DNA from: WTFY01 sp965203725
Lineage (GTDB): Bacteria > Pseudomonadota > Gammaproteobacteria > UBA4575
NCBI GenBank assembly: GCA_965203725.1
Contig: CBDBDH010000001.1
Location: 310,001 to 374,000, forward strand
Reading direction: 5' to 3'
Length of the DNA stretch: 64,000 bases
How positions within the stretch are numbered: position 1 is the first letter of the stretch; each line of letters begins with the position of its first letter. The translations under genes and the position numbers were made by a program. The notes under the pieces were generated by a model. The model saw nothing but the letters and a program-made list of their open reading frames with translations. It searched no databases and had not been told where the DNA came from. Positions 7,443-15,080 of this stretch are shown here, piece by piece.

Positions 7443-8957
7443 TCAGTACTGGAAGTTCCAGGTCAGAGCAAAGCCTGCATGCCATGACCAGACATCAGCA
7501 GCAGTTACAGTTGAGTGACCATCAAATACAGGCAAGGGGGCTTGAAGGCCTGCTGTCTGGACAGGACCAGCACTGTAATGGTTGCGCTCCTTGAACTGCA
7601 CGCCTACATGGCCGTCAATGTTCAGGAACGGAGCCAGGAAGCCCATATACCCTACGCCCAGCGTGGCACGATGGCGGTAGATGACTTCCGTCTGTGATGC
7701 CTGCAGGTACTCAAGCACGGACTGCCCAAGATGCAATGGGCCATCAGCGACACTGGAGCCCAAGGGTATAGCGTTACAGCTCGTGGCAGAAGAACAGACA
7801 TAGGGCAGTCCCTTGATTCCGTCAGCGTCACGATCTGTCGGGTCATCCGCATAGCCGTAGCCGGCACGGAAGCGCCAGTTGCCCATCTTCATCTGGGCGC
7901 CAATGCTGTAGACCATCTGGTCCTCGTACACGTCACCCCAGAAGTCGGCCTCTTCCCAGTTCTTCCACATGACGTCTGCTGCAATTAGCAGGTTGCCGTC
8001 CATGAAGGTCTCGTTGGAGATGCCGATACCGATGGTACGTGGCTCCTCGATCGGGATGGAAGCGTAGCGAACCTTTCCTTGTTGACCATAACCCTCAAAA
8101 GCGTTTGCTTTTGGAACCTCAAAATCCGGCACTGCAACAATGTCGTCGAACACATGCTGCAGTTCGGTCATGTAGAACAGGCCCAGTCGTGTACCCGGCA
8201 GGATATCTTCATAGGTGAGTCCCAAAGTACCACGCATTCCCGTGTCGTGGGTGACACCTGAAGTGGCTGCAAGACCCAGATCCAGGTAGGCATACGTGAC
8301 CGTAGCCGCACCGCCGATGGAGACCCGCTCATTGAGTTCCCAGCCCAGTGAGAAGTTGGCACCCAGGACGATGAACTCCGCACCCAGTCCCAGCGTTTCC
8401 TCCACATGGCGGAACTCCACACCGATACCAGATACCGCAGTCAGGCCAGCACCCAGCACAGCAGGCAGACCGAGAGGACGGAGGTCCTGGGTCACGCCTA
8501 CCTGAGGCACGATATAGCCTTCGTTGCCGTTAACCGCGTCATCAAACACTGCATTACTTATGCAAAAACCTGCAGGGTCATCACATCCCAAGGCTGAGCC
8601 TGGCACAACTTGATCAGTCAGCATAACGTTAGGGTGGTCAATAACTCCTTGAGGTACCGCACCAGCATACGTTGGCAGGGCGAAGGCTCCCGAGTGATCC
8701 AATCTGACTTCCGGTTTGTAGTAGGTGGCGCCGAAGGTGAATTCCGTGCCGGTCCAGTCGGTCAGGGCGGCAGGGTTACCAAAGATCGCGGACACGTTAT
8801 CCAGCGGCCTGGCGATACTGGTGCCTGCCATGCCTCCGGAACGTGGTGCCAGCACATTGTGCAGATCGTAGCCATAGGGGCCTGCGTAGGCAGTCCCTGA
8901 AATGGCCAGCGATGCCAGCAGCCCAATTGCTAACCATCGATTAAAAACTTCTCTCAT
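7443..8957 (-). CDS. FadL/TodX-family outer-membrane hydrophobic-substrate channel
   Basis: This 504-residue protein belongs to the FadL/OmpP1/TodX family, which moves long-chain fatty acids or hydrocarbons across the outer membrane. After a signal peptide (cleaved near GTAYAGPYG) comes the family N-terminal block: SGGMAGTSIARPLDN followed by IFGNPAAL, which contains the conserved NPA motif. The rest is a series of amphipathic strands ending in aromatic FALTWNFQY, as expected for a barrel. It is longer than E. coli FadL (about 420-450 residues), with extra loops such as a Cys-containing segment near residue 125 and another near 390. GGGAGGGTAACC precedes the ATG. It lies at the end of the AlkB/GST region but has its own leader, since a terminator at 9410 separates it. 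Hydrocarbon uptake for the AlkB-like enzyme is inferred. Confidence 0.9.
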   Translation of the reverse strand: MREVFNRWLAIGLLASLAISGTAYAGPYGYDLHNVLAPRSGGMAGTSIARPLDNVSAIFGNPAALTDWTGTEFTFGATYYKPEVRLDHSGAFALPTYAGAVPQGVIDHPNVMLTDQVVPGSALGCDDPAGFCISNAVFDDAVNGNEGYIVPQVGVTQDLRPLGLPAVLGAGLTAVSGIGVEFRHVEETLGLGAEFIVLGANFSLGWELNERVSIGGAATVTYAYLDLGLAATSGVTHDTGMRGTLGLTYEDILPGTRLGLFYMTELQHVFDDIVAVPDFEVPKANAFEGYGQQGKVRYASIPIEEPRTIGIGISNETFMDGNLLIAADVMWKNWEEADFWGDVYEDQMVYSIGAQMKMGNWRFRAGYGYADDPTDRDADGIKGLPYVCSSATSCNAIPLGSSVADGPLHLGQSVLEYLQASQTEVIYRHRATLGVGYMGFLAPFLNIDGHVGVQFKERNHYSAGPVQTAGLQAPLPVFDGHSTVTAADVWSWHAGFALTWNFQY

Positions 8958-9409
8958 TGGTTACCCTCCCAGTTATAAGTAGTCTTGTTGTATCGGTGAC
9001 GATGATATTGGTTAAAAAAGTTTTGCTTGAAATTCTTGTTCTCGTGTCAGCCGTGGCCCGCATGGGCGGTGCCCGCCTGGCGTTTTGAGGGAAGTGTGGT
9101 GCGGATGGAATTGAGGCTGGTCCTGCGCAGTGCGGTCCGCATCAATTCATGTCCCCCTGTTCCTCCCTTTCATGGCTTTGAGAAGCCCGGTTCTTGTGTC
9201 TTTGCAGTCCCCCCATCCTCGGCTCGAAACGGTCTGCCGGGATCCTTTATTTTCCGGCTTGATGCTTCCTTAAGCGGTGCATCGTGCGCTGCTTTGGCAA
9301 GCCTTTTTCAGCCAGACCACCATAGGCGCTGCATACTTGTCATATAAGTGTAACGAATATTACAGTGAAATCAAGGCAAATGGTAGCCCGCAGCCTGAAT
9401 CATCCCCTG
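8958..9409. other. Upstream region of the fadL-type gene
   Basis: There is no supported gene in this gap. The segment around 9330-9380 is AT-rich and probably holds the fadL promoter; no -35/-10 pair was good enough to name. Confidence 0.4.
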
Positions 9410-9447
9410 AAAAAAACCGATGCAAATCACGACTGATTTGCATTTCG
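9410..9447 (-). terminator. Rho-independent terminator of the GST/small-protein region
   Basis: Read on the minus strand, a perfect 10-bp stem (ATGCAAATCA / TGATTTGCAT, four-base loop) extended by CCG/CGG pairs is followed by seven consecutive T. It ends any transcript coming from the GST-like genes and the 35-residue protein before the fadL-type gene. Confidence 0.85.
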
Positions 9448-9617
9448 GCACAGGATTTCACTTGTTGCCCTTCAAAGCGGCCAAAACATGTCCGGGTTCA
9501 CAGGCATGGAGGACCCGTCCTGAAGCACCCGGGGTTGAATTCCGGGCCGATTCAGCGGTGAAAGCCTGGTTGGGGATTGGGAAAGCGGGAAAGGGAGACA
9601 GGCTGCTCCCCCCGCGG

Positions 9618-9645
9618 GTCAAATCGGCAGGTCTGCCGATTTGAC
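9618..9645. repeat. 28-bp near-perfect palindrome (13-bp arms)
   Basis: The arms GTCAAATCGGCAG and CTGCCGATTTGAC are exact complements separated by two bases. The loop is very short, so a protein-binding operator or an RNA hairpin with a larger effective loop are both possible. It lies in the 310-base non-coding stretch between the 35-residue gene and its terminator. Confidence 0.7.
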
Positions 9646-9686
9646 GAGCCTGGGATAGATTGCAACCCCCTTTCGCAAATTGGACA

Positions 9687-9716
9687 CGGACCGGGAGCCC
9701 CTTTGCTCCCGAACCG
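9687..9716 (-). terminator. GC-rich hairpin after the 35-residue gene
   Basis: CGGGAGC and GCTCCCG form the stem around a six-base loop, extended by CGG/CCG past a two-base mismatch. It begins five bases after the TAA of the small membrane-protein gene. No T-tract follows on the minus strand, so it may protect the mRNA end rather than terminate. Confidence 0.4.
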
Positions 9717-9720
9717 TCTT

Positions 9721-9828
9721 TTACATGGGAATTAAGCCAGCCAGGTACAACGTGAGTACGATCACCGCAACGCCAAAGACCATTGCGACCACGAATACCA
9801 TGGCATCATTTCCTCCACCATCAGACAT
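9721..9828 (-). CDS. 35-residue single-helix membrane protein
   Basis: A textbook ribosome-binding site (AAGGAGG, seven bases before ATG) precedes a 35-codon frame. The protein has a short polar N terminus (MSDGGGNDAM) and one continuous hydrophobic helix at about 11-33, ending GLIPM. Size and topology resemble small single-helix accessory subunits of membrane enzymes, but no family can be named. It lies downstream of the unknown 146-residue gene and the GST-like genes. A partnership with the membrane monooxygenase is possible but is only inferred from proximity. Confidence 0.75.
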   Translation of the reverse strand: MSDGGGNDAMVFVVAMVFGVAVIVLTLYLAGLIPM

Positions 9829-9926
9829 ACACGCCTCCTTTGTAATTGTTTTTGCCGCTAATTCTTAATCATAACGCCTGAATATCATTTATGCGAATGT
9901 CCAGGCCCGTCCAAAATCCAACCGAT

Positions 9927-10367
9927 TCAGTGCTTCGTTTCGCTCCCTTCGCCAATACAGTCCGGGTTATCCAGCAATTCCTTCAGGTACGCGGCATTTT
10001 TCTCGCGCTCCCCCGTAGTCAGCCAGTTGCGCAGTGCACTGGCACCCTCGATCATGAACTGCGTCTCCCTCGCAGCATCTGCATGGTCCTCGGTCACCGG
10101 CAGTTTGTCAATTACCGCCTGCCCGACGCTCATGTGCTCACCCAGGATGCTGGTGACCAGCACCGCCTTGGAGTCCTTGCCGAGGCCGTCATACTCGGCC
10201 AAGTATAAAACGGCACCGTACATGTAGTAAATCGCATACCGGCGCTTGATCGAGGCTTCCTCGAGATCCTCCGGGCCCAGCCGGGCCAGCGTGTCCGTAA
10301 CGAAAGGCGTAATCGCACTGGTGACGCCCTTGATCTGCCGGTCCTTGTTTTTAGATGTTCCCCACAT
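9927..10367 (-). CDS. Hypothetical helical protein in AlkB/GST region
   Basis: I do not recognise this 146-residue protein. It has no signal peptide or membrane helix and looks mostly helical and soluble, with aromatic-rich YAIYYMYGAVLYLAEYDGL at about 44-62 and a single Cys near the C terminus (NPDCIG). It starts 33 bases after the stop of the 260-residue GST-like gene, so the two are probably co-transcribed. There is only a weak ribosome-binding site. Its base composition resembles its neighbours, which supports real coding. Confidence 0.7.
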   Translation of the reverse strand: MWGTSKNKDRQIKGVTSAITPFVTDTLARLGPEDLEEASIKRRYAIYYMYGAVLYLAEYDGLGKDSKAVLVTSILGEHMSVGQAVIDKLPVTEDHADAARETQFMIEGASALRNWLTTGEREKNAAYLKELLDNPDCIGEGSETKH

Positions 10368-10400
10368 GATCAGTCATTCTTGCCTACCGGTGCGCGATTA

Positions 10401-11183
10401 TCAATAGTCTGACACTTCTACCGAGCTCAGCCGCCTGTTTTTTATGTCGTCGAGCTTCGGAAGCAGGTCGTAGGCGACGATGTCCTGCCCGCAATAGCTC
10501 TTGTGCACCCGTATGCGGTCAAACCAGGCCTTGATATTGGTGCGACTGTCCAGCAGGTCCCCTTCGCCCGCCTCGCACAGGAGATGGATGTAGGCCGTCC
10601 AGTGGATATCGGCAAACGAATAGTCCCCGATGACGAATTCCTTGCCCGCGAGCTGCCCGTCCAGGGCATCCAGCACATTGGCCAGCGCCTTTCGGGCATC
10701 GTCCACGGCGGCATCGTCGGATTCCCCGCCCTGCATCGGTGCCAGGACGCGCTGCTGCACGATCGCCTGTACGTGCGGCTTGGCTTCGCTGCAGGCAAGA
10801 TCGCTCCAGTAGTTCTGCGCGGCCAGCATGCCGGCATTCTTGGGCGGCAGGCGCCGGCCGAGGCCGCGGGCCTCGACGTAGCTCATGATGCCCGACTCCC
10901 CGGTGACGATGTAATCGGCTTCCTTGAGCGCCGGGACCGCGCCGAAGGGCGAGACCTCAAGGTAGTCGTCCGCCTCGTGGGCACCGGCCGTGATGTCGAG
11001 GATTCCGCAGTCGGTCTCCATGCCCATCTCCACCGCCGTGATCAGGCATTTCAGCGTGCCCGCATCTCCCGGGAATCCCAGCAGCTGCAGCACGTACTGG
11101 GTTTTTTTCATGTCGCCGCTGGCCCCGTACTGGCTGCTCGCCGTCGGGTCAGCCGCCCGGCCGAATTCAAACAGGTCACTCAT
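10401..11183 (-). CDS. Glutathione S-transferase-like protein (paralogue 1)
   Basis: This 260-residue protein has a GST-like build. The thioredoxin-like half contains YVLQLLGFPGDAGTLKCL and a cis-proline site in FGAVPALKEADYIVTGESGIMSY, where ES resembles the gamma-glutamyl-binding Glu/Ser pair of GSTs. The helical half contains DYSFADIHWTAYIHL, which matches the N-capping box of GST helix 6. About 25 residues precede the fold (MSDLFEFGRAADPTASS). The ATG at 11183 behind GGAGCC is preferred over longer in-frame starts, which would run into the upstream GST-like gene. The three paralogues share IMSY- or FADIHW-type motifs but differ greatly. The substrate is unknown. Confidence 0.8.
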   Translation of the reverse strand: MSDLFEFGRAADPTASSQYGASGDMKKTQYVLQLLGFPGDAGTLKCLITAVEMGMETDCGILDITAGAHEADDYLEVSPFGAVPALKEADYIVTGESGIMSYVEARGLGRRLPPKNAGMLAAQNYWSDLACSEAKPHVQAIVQQRVLAPMQGGESDDAAVDDARKALANVLDALDGQLAGKEFVIGDYSFADIHWTAYIHLLCEAGEGDLLDSRTNIKAWFDRIRVHKSYCGQDIVAYDLLPKLDDIKNRRLSSVEVSDY

Positions 11184-11235
11184 AGCTGGTTGCGGCTCCC
11201 GGGGTTGTTCTGCTCTGCGTGCTCGCGCCCGGCCT

Positions 11236-11901
11236 TCAGGCGGCGTTCGTGAATGCCCTGCGCTGAATGTCCGCCGCCGAGGGCAGCGCCTCGTAGGCAA
11301 TGCCGTGACTGCCCTTGCGCACCTTCATGTGCTCAAACCAGGCTTTCAGGTTGGGCCGCTCGTCAATCAGGCTGGCCTGGCCTGTCGCATGGCACAGATG
11401 CAGGTAGGCCACCCAATGGACATCGGCGAAGGAAAACGCACCGACAATGCACTCCTTGCCCTGCAGCTGCGCATCCATGCCGCCAAAGATCCTTTGCAGC
11501 CCGTCTTCGGCCTGCGCTGCCTGCCCGCCCGCCAGGGCCTCGACCCGGGGCAGCACCTCGCGTGCGCCGATCTCGATCCAGTAATTCTGCGTGCCGAGAT
11601 GCTGTGCCTTGCGGGGTGTCAGCGATTGCCCGCCGCCGCGCACATCCAGGTAAGGCAGCACGGCCGCGATGCCGGAGGTGACTAAATCATCCTCGACCAG
11701 GCAAGGAAGCTTGCCGAAGGGAGACAGGGAGCGGAGGGCCTCATCCGGGTACTGTTCGCTGTGAATGTCAATCAGCTCGATATCCAGCGGGATCCCTTTT
11801 TCGGCAGCCAGGTACAGGCTCTTGCAGGTGTCGGCATGCCCGGGATGGCCGAGCAGGCGAACCTTCCCGGCGGCTTTCTTCTTTCTTGAAAACAGTCCCA
11901 T
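11236..11901 (-). CDS. Glutathione S-transferase-like protein (paralogue 2)
   Basis: This 221-residue protein begins with a basic stretch (MGLFSRKKKAAGK), then a thioredoxin-like fold: VRLLGHPGHADTCKSLYLAAEKGI, and the cis-proline strand PFGKLPCLVEDDLVTSGIAAVLPYL. The helical half carries AFSFADVHWVAYLHL, the helix-6 capping motif shared with its two paralogues. In place of the usual Glu-Ser glutathione-binding pair it has TSGI, so glutathione affinity is uncertain. It ends 52 bases before paralogue 1 and is likely in the same transcript. There is no obvious ribosome-binding site. It could be a GSH transferase, a GSH lyase-type enzyme, or a non-catalytic GST-fold protein. Confidence 0.78.
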   Translation of the reverse strand: MGLFSRKKKAAGKVRLLGHPGHADTCKSLYLAAEKGIPLDIELIDIHSEQYPDEALRSLSPFGKLPCLVEDDLVTSGIAAVLPYLDVRGGGQSLTPRKAQHLGTQNYWIEIGAREVLPRVEALAGGQAAQAEDGLQRIFGGMDAQLQGKECIVGAFSFADVHWVAYLHLCHATGQASLIDERPNLKAWFEHMKVRKGSHGIAYEALPSAADIQRRAFTNAA

Positions 11902-12077
11902 CGCTAGTTGTGCATCGGCATGGCCAGACTTGAGATTCGGACACCTTTTGCCCGGCTTCTGCCAGCCGGTCGGCGAAACCCGGAGCGAACGCCTGTCCGC
12001 TCCAGGCCCAATTGCCCGATATTTGTTTTTATACGGATCGCGCTCGTGCGCTGCAGACGGCTTCTTCTAGGAGAATG

Positions 12078-12284
12078 CTACTCCTTGAACCACTTGAACG
12101 GATGCTCGCCCGCAAGCTTGAGATAGATCCATACATTGATGATCAGCGCCACCAGCAGGACCACTGCTCCGGCAAGCGCCATCAAGGGATCGGAATGGGC
12201 TGCAGTGAGACCCAGCATACCCATGCCGTAGTAGACGGCCGCAGAAAATATCAGCATCACAATGATTGCTCTGAATGAATACAT
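12078..12284 (-). CDS. 68-residue two-helix membrane protein
   Basis: The frame has an excellent ribosome-binding site (AGGAGGTGTGACTA before ATG). The protein contains two hydrophobic helices, about residues 5-27 (RAIIVMLIFSAAVYYGMGML) and 34-57 (LMALAGAVVLLVALIINVWI), and a basic/aromatic tail HPFKWFKE. No family is recognised. It is the second very small membrane protein of the region, located between GST paralogues 2 and 3. Confidence 0.8.
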   Translation of the reverse strand: MYSFRAIIVMLIFSAAVYYGMGMLGLTAAHSDPLMALAGAVVLLVALIINVWIYLKLAGEHPFKWFKE

Positions 12285-12596
12285 TAGTCACACCTCCTGA
12301 CCAGATTGAATACGAGTATTTTTAATGCAACCGGTACCCTCCAGGGCCATCTTAAACCCTGGGGTCCGTTAATTCTGTTCTCTTGAAAAGCGCCTGTCCG
12401 GCCGGTGCCCTCTGCAGGGAGGGGATTCAGGGCCTGGACACGGCCTTCTCACTTCCCCCGGCCTCTGTCTGTCCGCCGGGGTCAACCCGTGGCTTGCGCG
12501 TGCCTCCTCGATGGACCCGACCGGACGATGCCGTCCTGCAGGTCCGTGTGCGAGGAAACCCGTGATCAACGCCTGAAGAGAGGTTCTTGCCCTTCT
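12285..12596. other. Non-coding gap between small membrane gene and GST paralogue 3
   Basis: I see no gene. A short inverted pair CCAGGG / CCCTGG lies at 12341-12361. The gap suggests that the 68-residue gene may have its own promoter, but none is clear. Confidence 0.4.
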
Positions 12597-13277
12597 CTAG
12601 ACGTTAATCGTGACACCACGCAGGCTGTTGCCGCTGATGTCCTGTTTGGTTGGAAGCACATCATAGCCGCGGATGTTTTCCTTGCTGGTGCTCGGATGCG
12701 ACTTGATCAGGCTCCACCACTTGGCAACAGCGGGTCTGGACTCCACCACATCGCTGCTGTCGGCAAGCATGCAGCCTTGTGCCAGGGCAGCCCAGTGGAT
12801 ATCGGCAAAGCTGAAGGCTCCACAGATGAAGTCTCCGCGTAACGCCGGATTGGTTTTGGATGCCAGATGCGAATTCAGAAGATCGAAACACCCCGAAGCG
12901 CCTGAAGCATCTCCGCTACCGGACATCAATCCTGAAACTGCGTCAATTGCGATATCCGTTGCGAGCTGATTCCACATGTACATGATTGCTCGCACAACGC
13001 CATTCCGGGGAATCAGGGATGGACCAAAACCTTTGTCGTTCAGGTAGGACATGATGCCTTCCTGCCCGCAGACTACGAAATCCACGTCCTTCAGCGCCGG
13101 CAACAAGCCGTGCGGTGCAAGTGCCTGAACGTCAGACGAACCCGTTCCATTGGGATCGACAAAGTGGCCCTCGATATCCACGCCCTTCTCGGCAGCGGTG
13201 AACATGCACATCGCACTGCGCAGGCATGAGGGATTCCCATAAAATTTCATTTTGTCCGCCAAATGATCACCTAACAT
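12597..13277 (-). CDS. Glutathione S-transferase-like protein (paralogue 3)
   Basis: This 226-residue protein has the same architecture as the two neighbours. The thioredoxin-like half reads MKFYGNPSCLRSAMCMFTAAEKGV, with the cis-proline strand PHGLLPALKDVDFVVCGQEGIMSYL; the helical half contains AFSFADIHWAALAQG. It is Cys-rich for the family (Cys in NPSCLRS, AMCMF, VVCGQ, SGCFD, FICGA, QGCML). It is the first GST-like gene downstream of the monooxygenase, from which a hairpin and a 450-base gap separate it. The start is supported by GAGGT eight bases upstream. Catalytic residues cannot be assigned safely, and the role in substrate conjugation is inferred. Confidence 0.78.
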   Translation of the reverse strand: MLGDHLADKMKFYGNPSCLRSAMCMFTAAEKGVDIEGHFVDPNGTGSSDVQALAPHGLLPALKDVDFVVCGQEGIMSYLNDKGFGPSLIPRNGVVRAIMYMWNQLATDIAIDAVSGLMSGSGDASGASGCFDLLNSHLASKTNPALRGDFICGAFSFADIHWAALAQGCMLADSSDVVESRPAVAKWWSLIKSHPSTSKENIRGYDVLPTKQDISGNSLRGVTINV

Positions 13278-13337
13278 TGTTTATACCTCATTATATGTTT
13301 GGAGTTGTTTGTTATGTCCGGGGTTACCTCAAGTTGG

Positions 13338-13350
13338 CTACCCAGGGTAG
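13338..13350. repeat. 13-bp palindrome CTACCC-A-GGGTAG
   Basis: The six-bp arms are exact around one central base. It lies about 60 bp upstream of GST paralogue 3 and downstream of its candidate promoter, which suits an operator. Confidence 0.35.
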
Positions 13351-13402
13351 TAAAAACAGTCAGGATAGAATAAGCCGCCCCTGCGACTACACGCACATAA
13401 CG

Positions 13403-13430
13403 TTTATAGCGTCCTCCTGATATCTGTAAA
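13403..13430 (-). promoter_or_regulatory. Candidate sigma-70 promoter of GST paralogue 3
   Basis: On the minus strand, TTTACA and TATAAA are separated by 16 bases. The predicted start would leave a leader of about 115 bases before the gene. Confidence 0.35.
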
Positions 13431-13729
13431 TGCCGGGGTATCCACCCCCAGCCCCTCTCTTCCAGTGCCCCTCATGTGGACAAAGGACTGAAGTTCACCG
13501 TCTTTTGAACCTTTCTCAGGCAGGCCGCAAAGACCGGTACTTACAAATTGTTATTCTTTCCTGCCTGGACTTCCCACGATGCGGCTCGCATTCAAGACGT
13601 GTTGAGCGACCTGTCGCTTGCCGACACCGGGGTCCAGTTTCTTCTTATCGACCGCAGGTACTTTTGCCGGGATCTTCTCCTTAGTTCCATGCCCGGCTTA
13701 CCCCCGTCATTCACCGCTTCTTTTTAGCG

Positions 13730-13758
13730 CATGTGCCCGGGACAAGCCCGGGCACATG
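13730..13758 (-). terminator. Strong 12-bp hairpin downstream of alkB-like gene
   Basis: CATGTGCCCGGG and CCCGGGCACATG are perfect complements around a five-base loop. They are flanked by a second outer pair, TTTTTAGC / GCTAAAAA. It begins about 36 bases after the alkB-like stop and should end or stabilise that transcript. Confidence 0.65.
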
Positions 13759-13794
13759 ACCATGCTAAAAATTTGCGTTCTCCGAAATCAGAGC

Positions 13795-14949
13795 TTAAGC
13801 GTAACCTACTTGACGGTTGAGGCGATCAGCGATCGCACGCTCGCCCTCTGAGGCACGCTCTCTGTCCCACTTTGCCAGTTCCTTCTTCATATACATGTGG
13901 TAAAGCGGCGGAATGAGCGCGATGGCAAACAAGGTGAAGTAACCCCATCCGGTATTAGGAGCACCTACGTCATCCAGCTCCCAGAAGTGGGTTTCACCAC
14001 GGTCATGGTGATCTGCCTGACGGCCGATCTCGATGAAGAACCAGCTGGTAAACGCGGTCGCGTTATCCCATGAGTGACGATAGTCAATCGGCTGTCCTTT
14101 CTCTCGAATCAGACCGTAATGCTCCATGTAGTTGAGGGCTTCAAGCTCAAAGTTTGAGATCAGCCATACAACTGACAGGCAGGCAATACCAATCCAGCCG
14201 CCGGCAAACCAGAACAGGAACAGGGTCGGCAGGCTCATGGCATAGCCACGCAGCCAGCGATTTTCCCATGTTAACCAGGATTTGCCCAGACGCTCCAGAC
14301 GTTGCTTCTCCATTCTGTACAGGAAGCGGGACTGCCCGATTCCGGCCAATGGATAGTGTCGGTAGATGGTTCTTCCACGCGGTGACGTAGCAGGGTCATC
14401 TTCGTGCGCCAGTTCCAGGTGGTGGTTATAGACATGCGCGTAGCTGAAGTGAGCCTTGCCACTCAGCGCCATCATTGAACGGGAAATGACAAAGGCAAAT
14501 CCCTTCGTATGGCTCAGTTCATGTCCATAAATAATACCGATACCGGCAAAGATGCCTGAGGATATCGTGGCACCGATCAGGTCAAGTCCGGAGATTCCGT
14601 TCATATAGGGCAGGAATCCAAACATGACATGGTCGAATCCGGCACTCAGCGGGACGCCATTGACGTACTGGTAGATACGCCATGCGAGCGCCAGTTGCAG
14701 GAGTACGAATACTCCCAACATGACGTACATCACGCTGTTCTGTAGCCAGGGCACACCCATCGTTTCGCCGTTCCGGTCAAAACCTGCACCGGAACTTTGC
14801 CACTTCATGGCTGTGTCGATCACGATACCAACGCCCAGCAGCAGCAGTCCGACCCATACGAACATGCCGCCCATCAGCACTCCAAACATCGTCACGATGA
14901 TCAGGAACGGGGCGAACCAGTACCTTGCGTTAATCATAAGTTTCATCAT
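13795..14949 (-). CDS. AlkB/XylM-type membrane di-iron monooxygenase, divergent
   Basis: This 384-residue integral membrane protein is a member of the AlkB alkane-hydroxylase / XylM group of the fatty-acid-hydroxylase superfamily. It has several hydrophobic helices and the histidine boxes HELSH (143-147), HVYNHH with AHEDDPA (172-186), NYMEHYGL (273-280) and RHSWDN (291-296). The last box, usually RHSDHH in AlkB, reads RQADHH (310-315): the first His is Gln 311. The rest of the alignment through PNTGWGYFTL and IPPLY follows AlkB. The ATG follows GGAGG and there is a strong promoter at 15081-15109. No rubredoxin or rubredoxin reductase gene is seen in the window, so the electron donor is unknown. 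Substrate could be an alkane, alkene, or another hydrophobic compound. Confidence 0.88.
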   Translation of the reverse strand: MMKLMINARYWFAPFLIIVTMFGVLMGGMFVWVGLLLLGVGIVIDTAMKWQSSGAGFDRNGETMGVPWLQNSVMYVMLGVFVLLQLALAWRIYQYVNGVPLSAGFDHVMFGFLPYMNGISGLDLIGATISSGIFAGIGIIYGHELSHTKGFAFVISRSMMALSGKAHFSYAHVYNHHLELAHEDDPATSPRGRTIYRHYPLAGIGQSRFLYRMEKQRLERLGKSWLTWENRWLRGYAMSLPTLFLFWFAGGWIGIACLSVVWLISNFELEALNYMEHYGLIREKGQPIDYRHSWDNATAFTSWFFIEIGRQADHHDRGETHFWELDDVGAPNTGWGYFTLFAIALIPPLYHMYMKKELAKWDRERASEGERAIADRLNRQVGYA

Positions 14950-14987
14950 TGTATATACACCTCCAGCATTCGCTCGGTTAACTCAAA

Positions 14988-15026
14988 TTATCTTTTAGCA
15001 TATCTTTTTCCTCTGCCCTCCCTCAT
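14988..15026 (-). CDS. Possible 12-codon leader peptide upstream of alkB-like gene
   Basis: Within the predicted leader of the alkB-like mRNA, an ATG eight bases after GAGGT opens a short frame encoding MREGRGKRYAKR and stops 38 bases before the alkB start. It is very basic. It could couple or attenuate translation, but such short frames also occur by chance. Confidence 0.3.
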   Translation of the reverse strand: MREGRGKRYAKR

Positions 15027-15080
15027 GGTCTATATACCTCGTATATACCCTACCCATTCAGGGGGCATTAGATACGCTCG

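Noticed and set aside
12369..12569. 66-codon minus-strand frame between GST paralogue 3 and the 68-residue gene
   Set aside because: Proline/arginine-rich composition and no ribosome-binding site; looks like chance in GC-rich DNA.
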